64,000 bases of DNA from Candolleomyces eurysporus (lineage: Eukaryota > Basidiomycota > Agaricomycetes > Agaricales > Psathyrellaceae). The stretch is taken from the NCBI GenBank assembly GCA_027579435.1, contig JANBPK010000773.1, positions 1 to 64,000 of the forward strand. The letters are read 5' to 3'. How positions within the stretch are numbered: position 1 is the stretch's first letter; each line of letters begins with the position of its first letter. Shown in pieces: positions 33,778-45,165 of the stretch. The notes under the pieces were generated by a model. That model was not told the DNA's origin. It ran no database searches and saw only the letters and a list, made by a program, of their open reading frames with translations. Made by a program: the position numbers and the translations under genes.

Positions 33778-34478
33778 GGTGGNTAGGAGGTCTTGAGCGG
33801 GATTGACNGAGCCCCAATCGGCTACAGCGAGAGGGTTGTGAGCGACGGGGTTGGCGATGGGGCGCCAGACGTTGATGATTTGCATTCGTCCTTGAAGGAG
33901 ACGGTCGGCTTGGTCTGGGAGGTGGATGCGCAAACGGGCTGGGCCAGAGTCGTAGGTCTGGTCTGCGTGAACGCGGAGCTGTAAGAGACGGTGAGCATTG
34001 AATGGATCAACGGCAATAGGATCATAAGACACTCACGGCAGGTCCCCGTCCCTCAGTAGGGTCCAAGGGATCCTTCTCTTTACGCCTTAGTCGAGCTATC
34101 AGTGTCTCTTGAAAATGAGATGAAGTAACAAGATAGAGCTCACCGAATAGTCGAGTCGAAGACATGGACTCGTTTAGCCCAAGGTATGACCGACAATAAA
34201 AGCTGCTCAGCCTCTCTGAAATAGACCTCCTTGACGCGATCCTCATCGAGGAATTCGGTCTCGGAGCTCTTGTGCCTCACGAATTGGAATCCGTGAACAT
34301 CAAGATCGGCATTCTTCTCCATCTCCGTCCCACGAGCATCGTGTACGGTAATGGGGTATGCTTTGAACTCAAAGTTCTTGCGAGGAACTCCTTCGGGAGG
34401 GCTGAAGATGTACTTGTAAAGAGGCTGGCTGTCGAATGGGACGGCGTAGTTGAGAGTAGTCTCGACGTCTTTCGGCAT
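33538..34478 (-). CDS. CmcJ/NvfI-family (AsaB-like) oxygenase 2
   Basis: Three exons: MPKDVETTLNYAVPFDSQPL to VHVFDSTIR, a short exon RKEKDPLDPTEGRGPA, then LRVHADQTYDSGPARLRIHL to LRCFVFELE, stop 33540-33538. The first intron (58 nt, gtgagc to actaag) sits at the same phase-2 position as in paralogue 4. HxD is VHADQT; other landmarks are IINVWRPIANPVAHNPLAVA, YNVRHSEKHQWWHLADQTPE and RQSIELRC. Fe(II)/2-oxoglutarate dependence is inferred from the motif. Ns at several positions leave four residues unread. About 285 aa. The gene is transcribed away from the methyltransferase 3' end (convergent pair, 227 nt apart). Confidence 0.87.
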
Positions 34479-35079
34479 GGTTCTGGCTTGGGGTTTGAGA
34501 GCTGAAAGTGCGATGGGAGTAAGTGTTGGGCGAAATTTCAGAGACAGGGTGGTACTTACGATTTTGGCGCTCCAGGAGACCTGTCAGGGTTTGCTTGGGG
34601 TTAGTTATTCGCTCTAGAAGGGTCTTGGGCTGAGCTGCCTGCTGAGAACCCTTTGAACTCGTTCATTGCTCGACTCATTGCTCGACTCAGCTCACTTCAT
34701 ACTTTACCCGAAGAGTTTACGTTGAAAATGAATTTGAAGATCAGAAGAAGAACCAGACGTCAATTGGACGTTTTTCGGTCATGCCCTAATTTGGGACAAG
34801 AAATTTACGAGAGACGTCATGCTGTCATCGTCGACTATCAGAAGGAATACCAGGGTTCAACCGGACCGTGACGCCTTACGAAAGTAAGGAACCATCCCAG
34901 GCAGGAAATTCACCGTTCTTCGCCTCGCGGGTTGTATCAGTGCATGGTCATGGCAATTGACCACTTAGTGTGACGATGGTTGAAGGAGAGAATGCTGCCA
35001 CCAGCTCCGGTATCACGGAGATACGTTCACAGTCTATCTGGCAAGGTAGTGATTGAAAGTACGATGCACTAGTCTACTC
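34479..35079. promoter_or_regulatory. Upstream region of oxygenase 2
   Basis: About 600 nt between the start of oxygenase 2 and the 3' end of the gamma-glutamyltransferase, both on the minus strand. A short duplicated phrase, cattgctcgactca, occurs twice in a row near 34662-34690. No gene is recognised. Confidence 0.35.
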
Positions 35080-37668
35080 CTAGTACCCAGCTGCTACTCC
35101 GTTCTTGCGAGAGTCACTCGCAGCTAGAAAAGGAGATTACCCAAATAAAGATCAGTTATACATGGTCACAGGATAATAGCGATAAGACAAGCTCACCGAA
35201 CAACATTCCACCCTTCACACCCACAGCCTCCACGACTGCTGAAGTCCGATTGAAAGGCAGAGCTACGGGGTGTAAAATTGGATATACGTCATGAATTTCG
35301 TCAGTCAGTATAGGATAAAAGAAAGGCGGCCATGGAGCCATGAACCCCAAAGAAGATGAAGCGAATAGTGTTGGAAGCGAACAGACAAATCAAGGGAGAA
35401 AGAAAGAACGGAAACAACAAGACAGACACTCACACTTGACGACATGTCCACGATCCCTGAGGCCTTGAAGGAGATCGTATCCATAGGGTCTATCAACGTC
35501 GACGACGTCGGGATACAGCTGATTATGGAGCCTTCCCACTTCCACCGCCTGGCTAACATCCATGATACCGTTATCGCGACCGCGGCAGTGGGCCCGAGCA
35601 GATTCCCATTCGAGGTTTAATATAACCTGAAAGATAGCAGGGAAGATACGCGATCCACCAGCTCCTCCGAGTACGAGATAGAGAGAACCGTCTTTGTTCT
35701 CGATGATGGTTGGAGCGGTGGAAGAGAGGGGGGCGTTTGCCTGGAGCTGGGAGGTTATCTGAATGGGGAATCGAAGCGTCAGTAGATGCTCATCCATCTA
35801 GTGGAGTACCGCAAGCGGTGGCGTACATGGGGAAGGTGGAAGCCCGAAGCCGTTGGGAGTCCCCGGAATCGAGAAGTCGTCCATCTAAGGAAAGGCGTCA
35901 GAGATAGCCACTAGAACGAGCTGGATAGGGTGTGTACTTCATCGTTGAGAATGATACCTGTGTTAGGATCGAGAACTTGGGAGCCAAAGACGAGGTTTAT
36001 AGTAGAGGTGACTGATACCGCCATCCCATCCTTGTCGATGATTGACGTATGACTCTGAGGGAGTCGTAAGTTACTCGTTTACAAGTATTGAAATAGCAAA
36101 ACGCACTGTTCCATGATCAAAGGGGACGTCGTACTCGGGCCGATAGTACTCAGGAGGATGTGTCGTATCCTACGAAAGATGAGCAGGTGCATAGGACAAA
36201 GCACAGGAGGATTAGTGCTTACATCGGTAAGATTGGCAAAGACCGCTTCAGCATACTCCTTCGTCGGGAGTTGGGTGATCTGAGCAGTACTGTTCAAGAA
36301 TGCGGGGTCACAGATCTTTGTCCTACAGTGTTTTCGTCAATATCATTCAAAGCAAGTGCAAAACGGTGCTACCTCGCAGCAAATCCAACTAAAATCCATG
36401 GTTAGCAGCATTTTCGAGGAAGGACGAACGAGTGTTGCATACATTTCTGAGCCTCAACCATTCGGTGAGTGTTCAAGGGAGTTCTACCCTCCCCAACCAG
36501 GTCGAAACGCTCCATGAGGTTGAGCATATGAAGAAGAACAGGGCCCGAAGTTGGAGCATGAGAAGTATACACTTTCTTGTCGCGGTATGTGCCAACTAGA
36601 GCTTTCTCAACCTTCGGTTTGTAAGAGAGTAGATCTTCATGAGTGAGTATTCCACCCTCCGCCTGAACCTTGGCGATGATAGAATCAGCAATCGGTCCCT
36701 ACACAAATCTGTCAGTGAATCTGAGGTTAATTCAAAGACAAGGAGATGGTACTTTGTAGAAAGCCTCAGGACCCTCATTCGCAATGATTTCGAGCGTTCT
36801 GGACAAGTTCTTGCGTTCGATGAAGTCGCCTTCTGAAGAAGTTTGCCATGTGGAGCAAATATTGCCCTCCAGTCCGGGTTCTCAAGCATGAGACTCTCAT
36901 ATCTCTAGCAATGAAACGACGATCAAACGGAGAACATTGATAGAAACACAGCAAACGCGCACCCGCAGACGAAACGCGAGTTCGTTTTGGATCCTCCAGC
37001 CTCGTGCAATATTCGCACTAGGCTGGACCAAATCTTGCCATGGAAGCTTCCCCCATCGACGGTGTGCTTCCGCGAGGCCACGAATCTCGCTAGGAATGGC
37101 AACAGAGAGCCCACCGATACGGGCCTTCATTGGCTGCCCAACGTACATCGTCGCATTTGCAGCGGCAGGACCGGTCTCTCTGAAATCCAACGCGTAGACC
37201 TCGGAAGACGCGTCCTGAGCCTTCGAAGGAATACGAACAGTCATGAATCCTCCTCCACCAATACCGGAACTATTTCACAGCACGTTAGATGACGACATGA
37301 CACGAAAAAAATAGGACATACGAGAACATGTTGATGACACCAACACATAGGATGGTCGATATCGCTGCATCAACTGCGTTGCCGCCGCTCTTCAACGTGT
37401 TGACGCCAAGCTTCGAACAGACCTCGTTTTCGCTGGCTACTGCACCGTGTTTGGCTGTGATGAGCTGTCCACCATGCTGCCTAGTGGTCGTGTTCCTCGA
37501 GGTAATCGCATGGCTGTAGTAAGTGCTTGTACATCTCAACACAAGGAGCAGTGTCAAGGCTACTGGTATCTTCCAAAGCAGTGGTGATATCAAACGTCTG
37601 CGGACATGCGGAGGTGACCCCGAAGGCGGTGGTAAGCCATAGTCGGAATCTCTGCCCTTCACAGACAT
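35080..37668 (-). CDS. Gamma-glutamyltransferase (GGT)
   Basis: ATG at 37668 encodes a cytoplasmic basic tail and a single anchor ([18 protein letters not shown]), a type II topology. The large-subunit part includes [80 protein letters not shown], and [13 protein letters not shown]. The maturation site and N-terminal nucleophile Thr lie in [20 protein letters not shown], equivalent to the TTHxS motif of known GGTs, followed by [51 protein letters not shown] and the canonical end [13 protein letters not shown] (TAG 35082-35080). About ten short introns. It removes the glutamyl group from glutathione or glutathione S-conjugates, outside the cell or in the vacuole. It shares a 620 bp divergent promoter region with the MFS exporter. 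Confidence 0.93.
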
Positions 37669-38289
37669 CCTAGGCAGGTGGAGAACGTGAAGAAATTGCA
37701 GGAAAGGGAAGATGGACTGATGTGGCCAACCTGCTGGAACTTTGTTGACTAGTTGGACAGACAGGCGTCATGAAAGAGGTTGGAAGGCCGTCCTGATCGT
37801 GCCACCACAACGGCCGAACAAAGCGACCTAATTAGGCCTAAAATAAATGAAATGCGCAATCCATTATCCTAAAACATGGTATCCCAATCCATTTAATTGA
37901 CCCTTCGTGCTGAAAAATTTCTTCCTGTGCTAAGCAGTGTAAATACTGTGGACTCGGAGGACACAACTTGCCTGTTGTGCGTCGGTGTTTGGCCTCGGGG
38001 CCTTCGGCGGTTGCTCGGCTTGCGATGGCATCACTGCCAAACAATGACATGGCTGTGCAGGTTATCGGCTTGCGTCCGAAAACAGTTTACTCCAAGGAGT
38101 TCATGAGGCTCGGAGCAGCCACTTCTGTCAAGAAATGGACCCAGATGAATGGATATTATCGGGCCCCGCACTCGGAGCAAGGCTTCAATTTCCAACGTCA
38201 TTAATNCTCCTCCATCTGAGGGCTCTTGCGTCCTCTTTAAGCTTTCCACCCCCACCTCCCCGGTCCCCCACACTGTCCTTTACTCTGCC
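37669..38289. promoter_or_regulatory. Divergent promoter region, GGT and MFS
   Basis: Shared 5' region between the gamma-glutamyltransferase (minus) and the MFS exporter (plus), consistent with co-regulation. It contains a stretch (37930-38200) readable on plus as QCKYCGLGGHN, reminiscent of a zinc knuckle, with no start, splice signal or full CCHC spacing; I regard this as a chance or fossil frame. Confidence 0.4.
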
Positions 38290-40970
38290 ATGTCGTCGGA
38301 ACGGGATCGTTTGTTAGGGCAGCAAGTGCAGCCTTCCTACACGCAGGCTACGAGTGACGTGGAAAGAGATGTACCGCAGAAGGTGACAATCGACCCACTC
38401 TCTCTGTCACGAACAAAGAAGTGGACTATTCTGCTGGGTGCGTGGCTAGCAATGTTCCTGGCGGTAGGTCATTCGTACAGTCGTCTGAATGTTGCTTGGA
38501 ATTGACCCGGAAACCCTCACTTATAACCAGACATTGAACAGTACGTGTGCCGTCTTAAGCTTTTAACCTCGAATGAAGGGGCTGACTCGTGTTTCCAGCG
38601 ACTATCGTTGCAACGTGTTCGTTACTTCCTAACCGCGGTTACTCGCGTATCGGGCTGACTCCCTTCCTCTATCTAGTGCTCTCGACAATATCCTCGCAAT
38701 TTGGCAATGCCAACCAGGCTGGCTGGCTAGGAACATCCTACCTGCTAGCAACATGTACTTTCACTCCTTTGTACGGAAGACTCTGCGATCTCCTTGGTCG
38801 CAGACGGGCCAACCAGATGGCAGTTGGCTTCACCGCCGCAGGTATTCTTGCTTGCGGCTTGTCTAATAGCATGGCTGCCCTTATCATCGCCCGATTTGTA
38901 CGTATGGTCCGATAGCCTCGTCGAATTGCTAAGGCTAACTGTCTTCCTAGTTGAGTGGGATTGGTGGAGGAGGTATTAACACGACAACGAGGTATATCTA
39001 CACCTACCCATGTTCCGTTCTAAGCTGACTTCCCAATTGTCAGTATCATAACGTCGGATATGTTCAGGTTGGTTCTTCCAGCGTTATAGCCTAAAACCGG
39101 ATCTAATCGACGTATACAGTGCACGGGACCGTGGATTGGCCCAAGGTTTTACTAGTGTTTTCAATGCTTTGGGGCTAGGATTAGGTGGACCATTGGGCGG
39201 ATTCATCAGCGATAAGTAAGCATCGTTTTCATTTTGTTGTGCCCTATAAGCTCCACACTCACGATGACGCCCTAAGGTTTGGGTGGAGATGGGCGTTCCT
39301 TGGGCAGCTTCCTATCTTCGTCACCTCTTTCGCCTTGACAGAGTTCAATCTGAACTATACAACGGAGGTATCCGGACACTTCGCTGCGGTCATTCAACAA
39401 TTCCACTCATTTAATTTCCATTTGACAGGGCGAAAACAAGGACAAAAAAAGCCATCCTCCGCCGAATTGATTATGCGGGCACAGTCACCCTCTTCGTCGC
39501 AGTGCGTACTGCATTCCCTTCCACCTTATCGTTACTGACTAAGCCTCCCCGCAGGTCTTCTCGCTGCTTATATTCATGTCAGAAAAGTTTAACAATGACC
39601 TACCCGTACGTGTCCTATCTGTCACTTTCCATTTTTGACATCTTGCTGAAGTTAATCACTAGTGGGACCACTGGAGTGTGATACTCTCACTCTCCCTTTC
39701 GGTGGCTTTCTTCATCTTGTTCGTGGTCGCAGAAGTCTACGTATCACCAGAACCTGTGTTGGCACCGGCGCTGTTCAAGCACCGGGAGGCGATAGTCATC
39801 TCCGCGTCCAACTTTTTCGTGCCCATCTGCAACTATGCCGTGATGTACTTCCTCCCCACGTGGTTCCAGACAGTGAAGTTGGATAGTGCTAGTGTGGCAG
39901 GTGCGTGTTATGCATTACTTATCGTGAAATGAATGAACTCCTGCTGACCACGTTTTTGTGAAATGAAACCTTAGGCGCTCATATCATGCCACACAGCGTC
40001 GCGATGTCCACTGGATCCATCTTCGCAGGGTACGTTTCACGGCCGATCAAATCCTCATCAACATGTGTATCTATACCATTGTGATATTCGTTCTGACGAT
40101 GCGTCGTTTTTCACAGATGGATCATGAGGAGGACCGGAGAGTACAAGCTCCTAATGCTGATCGCGGGCTTCCTTCCATTCATCGCCGGTATCCTCTTTTC
40201 GACTATGACCGTGAACTCTCCCTGGTACGTCCAGTGGTTCAGTATTGTAAGTATCTCTCGTAATTTGTACCGAAGTTTTGTCCTCAACCTAATGGGACTC
40301 TCTTGTAGATCCCTTTTGGTTTCGGGAACGCGTGCGTCCTTCAGACAACTCTGAGTGCCCTGCTCGCATCTATCCCCCGTAAGAGATTTATTCTTCATTC
40401 CATGTCTTTTCCGCATACCAACCGATATCCTATCTGCTTTCTTTCTATGTTTGTTCAGGCAAGACTCTCGCTGTGGGTACTGGCTTTATCCAACTCTTCC
40501 GTGGAATTGGACAAGTTATCGGAGTTGCATTGGCTTCAGCCGTCTTCCAAGCAGTGCTGAACGTCGAGTTGCACAAGCGAATCACTGGACCTGGGTCTGA
40601 AGAGGATATCACGCGAATTCGACGAGACTCTACGCTCGTCGCGCACCTCCCACCTGACCTCCAGTCTGCTGCACGGGAATCGTATGCTATTGGACTGAGA
40701 TGGGTCTTCATTGTTGCGACGATCTGCACGGGAACTGCGTATTGCATTCGACTGACTGTACGTGTTATTCGGCTTTGACTGCTCTGACTCTCAATTTCTC
40801 ACAACTACTTTCAGATTCGCTCAAGGTCATTGGACGAGCCAGTCGAAGAGCAAAGGCGAGATGCCGAATCGAACGGCGCGACTGTGGGGACGAATAGCTC
40901 GACGAGCTCGATCAGGTCCCCAGCGGCGTCGTCTACGTCCTCGCTCGTGGAGGGGCAAGCATCGCGATAG
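38290..40970 (+). CDS. DHA2-type MFS transporter (Vba/multidrug-like)
   Basis: ATG at 38290 starts MSSERDRLLGQQVQPSYTQA. Many short introns join exons with the order of a 14-TM drug:H+ antiporter: ISSQFGNANQAGWLGTSYLL, motif A LYGRLCDLLGRRRANQMAVG, FTAAGILACGLSNSMAALII, LSGIGGGGINTTTSI, FSARDRGLAQGFTSVFNALG, GGPLGGFISD, WRWAFLGQLPIFVTSFALTE, ALFKHREAIVISASNFFVPI, GTGFIQLFRGIGQVIGVALA and a Ser-rich cytosolic tail ending at TAG 40968-40970. Family members export toxins or move basic amino acids into the vacuole. The exon after NLNYTTE needs one base fewer in the seven-A run at 39444-39450 to read ENKDKKAILRRIDYAGTVTL; as given, it hits a stop. A sequencing slip is likelier than inactivation. 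Divergent from the GGT gene. Confidence 0.88.
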
Positions 40971-41532
40971 CGGATGTTTCTGGACATTTTCTGTCATTGT
41001 TCCACCTTATTTTTCATTATATGCTTTTTTTCTGGCATCTTTGTCTGTGTTGTACTTGTCTACGGTCTTTACTGTCTCGTGCATTGGCTTGGTGCTTTGT
41101 TGGACGTTCCATTTATCTACATACACGGTAGAGTCGGTCTCTTCCCGCTCATATTTGCGAAGTCCATACTATTACTTTATCACTTCATCCTATTGTATTA
41201 TTGAGCGTAATAACTCATTTATTCTACACCGATTGAAGAGTGTCGATGGGCTTTAATTGTCAGACAAGGTGTTCAAACTAGAACGCTTCCGAGCAGCTTT
41301 CTTTCAGTTGAACTTCAGTAAGTTGAAGCTTTGCTTTCTAAGTGGCATATTATCATACCCATGCTTCTTGAGCGAACTTGCGTCCCGATAAGTGCGAATT
41401 GCATAAAATCAATCGAAGTTTGAAGCACGATTTAGTTTCAAGTACAGAGTAGAACACAAGATAAATGAACAACAATTCACAAGTACTACACGAAGGGCAC
41501 AGAGCGTCCACTGCACAAAGTCACAATTACAT
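40971..41532. other. Intergenic region between convergent genes
   Basis: T-rich 3' flank of the transporter and 3' flank of oxygenase 3. No gene is recognised. Confidence 0.4.
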
Positions 41533-42505
41533 TTACTCCTGGTCAAACACAAGGCACCTAACCTCGATACTTTGCCTACTCGGGGCCTCGGGATCCGAAG
41601 TCTCATCCTTGAAAGCCGTATGCAGACACATCTTCGCGATACCGCCCTCATCGACGCCCTGCGTATCAGAGCACTTCAACAAAACGACCTCGTTCGGTGT
41701 CATATCCCTCATATAATACCACTTGTGCTCCTCATTGTGCCTAACGTTGTAGGTACCGCCTTCACCTTTCCCCGGTTGGAGCATCTTACGGGTGACGACG
41801 AGGTCCCGAGCGTGTTTGACTGAACGCCAGTCAGCGACAGCGAGAGGGTTGTGGGCGACAACGTTCTCGATAGGTCTCCAGACGTTGACGATCCGGACGC
41901 GTTGGTTGGGGAGGGAAAGAAGACGGTTGGCTTCGTCTTCAGGAAGGTGTTTATGGACGCGCCTGAGTGCGGAATCTTCAGTTTGGTCGACATGTACACG
42001 AAGCTAATGTGAAAAACGAGTGGGTATGAGCAGATGTATACAACGACGAGGTTCGGTAGATGGGAGTAGAGATAGTACTAACCAAAGGGCCACGTTCAAC
42101 ACCCCGATCACCCTTTGGCTCTTCCGCCAATCTCCTCAGGGTGTGATCAAAAACAACAACCTTCTTTGCACCATCCACGTTCTTGACAACCAACTCCTTG
42201 ACTTCATCATAATACCCACCCTCCCTCGCGAACTCTGCCTCGTCAAGAAACTCACGTTCCTTGCAAGGGGCCTCGAGGAACTGGAACGCCTGCGTGTCGA
42301 GTGAGGCACCGGTTTCCAGAGGGGTGCTGCGAACGTCATGGATGGTGACGGGGTACGGGACGATGTCAAAGTTCATCCATGGAGTGCCTTCGGGAGGTTC
42401 GGTGATGTACTTGATGAGAGGGATAGGCCCGTGAGGGACACAGTAGTTGAGCGTAGTCTTGACGTCGTGTGGGGAGACGATCTTGGGTCGATTGTCAATA
42501 GTCAT
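41533..42505 (-). CDS. CmcJ/NvfI-family (AsaB-like) oxygenase 3
   Basis: ATG at 42505 reads MTIDNRPKIVSPHDVKTTLN and YCVPHGPIPLIKYITEPPEG; the first exon runs on without a break through VVVFDHTLRRLAEEPKGDRG to GPL. One intron follows, then LRVHVDQTEDSALRRVHKHL, RIVNVWRPIENVVAHNPLAV, ADWRSV, YNVRHNEEHKWYYMRDMTPN and RQSIEVRCLVFDQE, stop 41535-41533. HxD is VHVDQT. The intron after HT(I/L)R is absent, as in paralogue 1. About 300 aa. The start could instead be 33 nt further upstream (MQLKDLLLVST). It is divergent from paralogue 4 across about 920 nt. The Fe(II)/2-oxoglutarate function is inferred from the motifs. Confidence 0.88.
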
Positions 42506-43424
42506 GGTTGAAACCAATAACAAGTCTTTCAACTGCAACGAACAAAGTGAAGTGAGAAGGAGAGAGAGGTGCGTGAAGAAACCGGGAAACGTACAAGGGA
42601 TGTGCGAATGAGTTCGCGATATTCCTCTACGAGCTAGGTCGGTAAGGGGATGGTAGGGAAAGACGAAAAGTTGAGAGTATATTTGACCCTCTTGACCTCT
42701 CGTTACCCTTCTGGATTCAACAAATCCCGATTGTCAGTTTACTGTCCTTTCTCTCTTTTTTTGGGGTACGCCTACCGAATGCACCTAATCTGAACCCTTC
42801 ATCCGAATTTGACAAATTAATTGATTTTCGCGTCCACTCTTCCTCCCTTCTGTCTAGCAAACCCAACCGAAGTCGGAGTGGAGCCAATGCGGTTTGTCGG
42901 GCAGTTGTGGCAAATGAACCAAGGGACGTTTCGCGCCACGCCCGATCCGAATAGGTATCCCCGAACTGGAAATTGAACCAGTTTATCGACCCCAAATGGT
43001 GGTGACATCACCCTTCCAAGTCAAGTCGGTCATTTTGGAAAAAAAGTGAACCCTTTCGTTGCTGCTGTTAACCGCCGCTCGGGCACTAAAGCTATGAAAT
43101 ATTACTATATTTGTCCTTCAGCATAATAGGAAGATAGCAGGGTACGTACGTCCTCGAATACGTGTATCAGGGATAAGCATGAGGAATCCACGCGGCGGAG
43201 ACGAGGGTGCTGTTTGCTTGACAGGGTACATGAATCTGATTTCGATTTTGAAAGAAAGCCACTGTGACGTCGTCGCGGACCGGGGGTGGGCGAGAACCAA
43301 AGAAAGATAGGGCTTGTCCAAGAATTGCGGACCAGACGCGCTAGTGGTAATTTCCATCTTCGCTCTTCCTCCACCTCCAACCCACCCCAGCCCTTGCTCA
43401 CCCATCCCCGCTAGAGTCGCAACG
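42506..43424. promoter_or_regulatory. Divergent promoter region, oxygenases 3 and 4
   Basis: Shared 5' region of two divergently transcribed paralogues. No recognisable open reading frame; the pyrimidine-rich leader cttcctccacctccaaccca lies just before the ATG of paralogue 4. Confidence 0.4.
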
Positions 43425-44437
43425 ATGAGTACTGGAGATTTCTCTACCACGCTCAACTATTGCGTGCCCTTCCCCACCCACGACCCCAAGGACCCTCTCG
43501 TGAAATACGTCTTCGATCCCCCTGCTGGTATTCCCAAACAGAACTTCGAGCTGCACCCGTTTCCTGTCACCATTCATGACCTCCGAAACGCCAATGGCGT
43601 CAGCGATATCGAGCAGCTCGTCTCCCTCGATGTTCACGGCTTTCAGTTCGTGAAAAACGAGAGCAAAGAGAAGGACTTTGACGACGAGGAAGGGCTCAAG
43701 GACGGATATTACAAGGAAGTTGAGCAACTTGTGCTGGATAGAGTTCCTGGAGCGAAGAAGGTTGTGATTTTCGATCACACGTTGAGGTGAGCTTGATTCA
43801 ATATGTTTCCTTGTGGAAGGAGCACTTGAGTTGACAATCTGAACAGACGTTTGGCAAAAGAACCCACCGCGAGGCAAGCAACGAGCAACGACCGTGGACC
43901 TATCGTAAGTCCCTTTCTGTCCCAATGGTTTAACGTAGCTCACTCCGTCACACACAGCTTCGAGTGCACATCGACCAAACTCTCAATGCCGTGTATAACC
44001 GCGTCCGTCGTCACCTACCATCTGAGGACGCTGAGCGCCTCCTCTCATCCAAGACACGCGTCCGGCTCATCAACGTGTGGCGGCCCATCCAGAACACCGT
44101 CGCACATAACCCTCTTGCGCTAGCTGACTGGCGCAGCGTCGACGGCAATCACGACCTCCTCGACACCCGCCGTGTCCTCGAGGGTGCACTGGTCCCTGAG
44201 CCCAACGGTGGACTGTACAACGTGAGGCACAACGAGAAGCACCAGTGGTATTATTTGAGCAACCAGACGCCGGAGGAGGTGACCTTCATCCAGTGCTGCG
44301 ATAGTAAGGTTGTGGAGGAGGGTGCAGCAGGGGCGGTGGGAGCACCTCATACGTCGTTCAATGACACGAGATCTTCCCCGGAGGCCCCGAGGAGGCAGTC
44401 GATTGAGGTTAGGTGCTTGGTATTTGACGCGGAGTAG
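43425..44437 (+). CDS. CmcJ/NvfI-family (AsaB-like) oxygenase 4
   Basis: Three exons: MSTGDFSTTLNYCVPFPTHD to VVIFDHTLR, then RLAKEPTARQATSNDRGPI, then LRVHIDQTLNAVYNRVRRHL to EVRCLVFDAE, stop ending at 44437. The HxD motif is VHIDQT; RLINVWRPIQNTVAHNPLAL, ADWRSV, YNVRHNEKHQWYYLSNQTPE and RQSIEVRC complete the family set. Intron 1 splits the codon after HTL(R), identical in phase to paralogue 2. About 300 aa. It is the only one of the four on the plus strand. Named family members act on secondary metabolites (CmcJ in cephamycin hydroxylation/methoxylation, NvfI in fungal meroterpenoid endoperoxidation, AsaB in the aspergillic acid cluster). Confidence 0.9.
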
Positions 44438-44607
44438 TCGAGAAGAAGAGCGAATTGATCCTTGTATTATCATGTAGATGTACAGTTGAGCAACAATGAC
44501 AACATTGGCATACCCATCTACTACGTGAGCTAGGTTAGTACGAGAACACGTCTGAGGGACGAGGGCATACCTGAGACCTCTCTATCCGTGCAACGCGTCG
44601 TCTATTC

Positions 44608-45165
44608 CTACTCTCCACCTTCTGACTCGCTGGAGTCATCCTGACCACGAGCTTGAGGTGGTGCTGGAGCAGGAAACCAGCCGTACCTCCCCAAATCCAC
44701 TCTCATGTCACCGGTGCGTCCAATCGTGACTTCAACGCCCTCTGCTTCCAGGGCATTCCGCTGACGATCTGCACCGTCTGTGCCCGGACCACGAGAAGAT
44801 ATAGTCCCAGATGCACCGAGAACACGGTGCCATGGTACCGGGGGGNTTCGTCTGGGGTGAAAGAAATTTCAAAGCTTATGGGATAGCGACCACTCAGTCC
44901 GGTAGAAATGTGGATACAAATTGGTGCAGACCTTGGCCTACGTGTCGAGAATGACGAGGCATTCCAATAAGCTTGGCTATATGACCTACTGAATTTCAGT
45001 CATATTAACCCATCAAAACGAAAGCTGAACTCACCATAGCTTGTGACTCGTTGAGGTGGTATCTCTCGCACTTTATCGTACACCTGTACGATTCATCGTC
45101 GCCAGATTGCCCAGAAAGTGGGTCCACATGCACTTACAGCTGCATGAAACTCAGCGTTATCCATA
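44608..45165 (-). CDS. Alkyltransferase-like DNA repair protein (ATL)
   Basis: ATG at 45165 reads MDNAEFHAA, then introns and VYDKVREIPPQRVTSYG, HIAKLIGMPRHSRHVGQGLH, and PVPWHRVLGASGTISSRGPG, ending VDLGRYGWFPAPAPPQARGQ ... SEGGE, TAG 44610-44608. The fold is the DNA-binding domain of O6-alkylguanine-DNA alkyltransferases, with the RPxR-like DNA-binding segment and, decisively, PWHR where true alkyltransferases have PCHR. Such ATL proteins bind O6-alkylguanine and hand it to nucleotide excision repair. About 125 aa. An N plus C-run at 44822-44826 puts the last join one base out of frame, probably a sequencing ambiguity. It converges with oxygenase 4; no metabolic link is implied. Confidence 0.88.

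Noticed and set aside
37930..38200. Zinc-knuckle (CCHC) protein fragment between GGT and MFS genes
   Set aside because: CKYCGLGGHN is followed by the wrong spacing to the next Cys. No start codon context, intron signal or further retroelement sequence is present.
29091..44437. Beta-lactam biosynthesis cluster (an isopenicillin-N-epimerase-like gene plus cephem-methoxylase-like genes)
   Set aside because: The similarity is to broad families only. No ACV synthetase, isopenicillin-N synthase, expandase or acyltransferase is present, and both family names are misleading in fungi.
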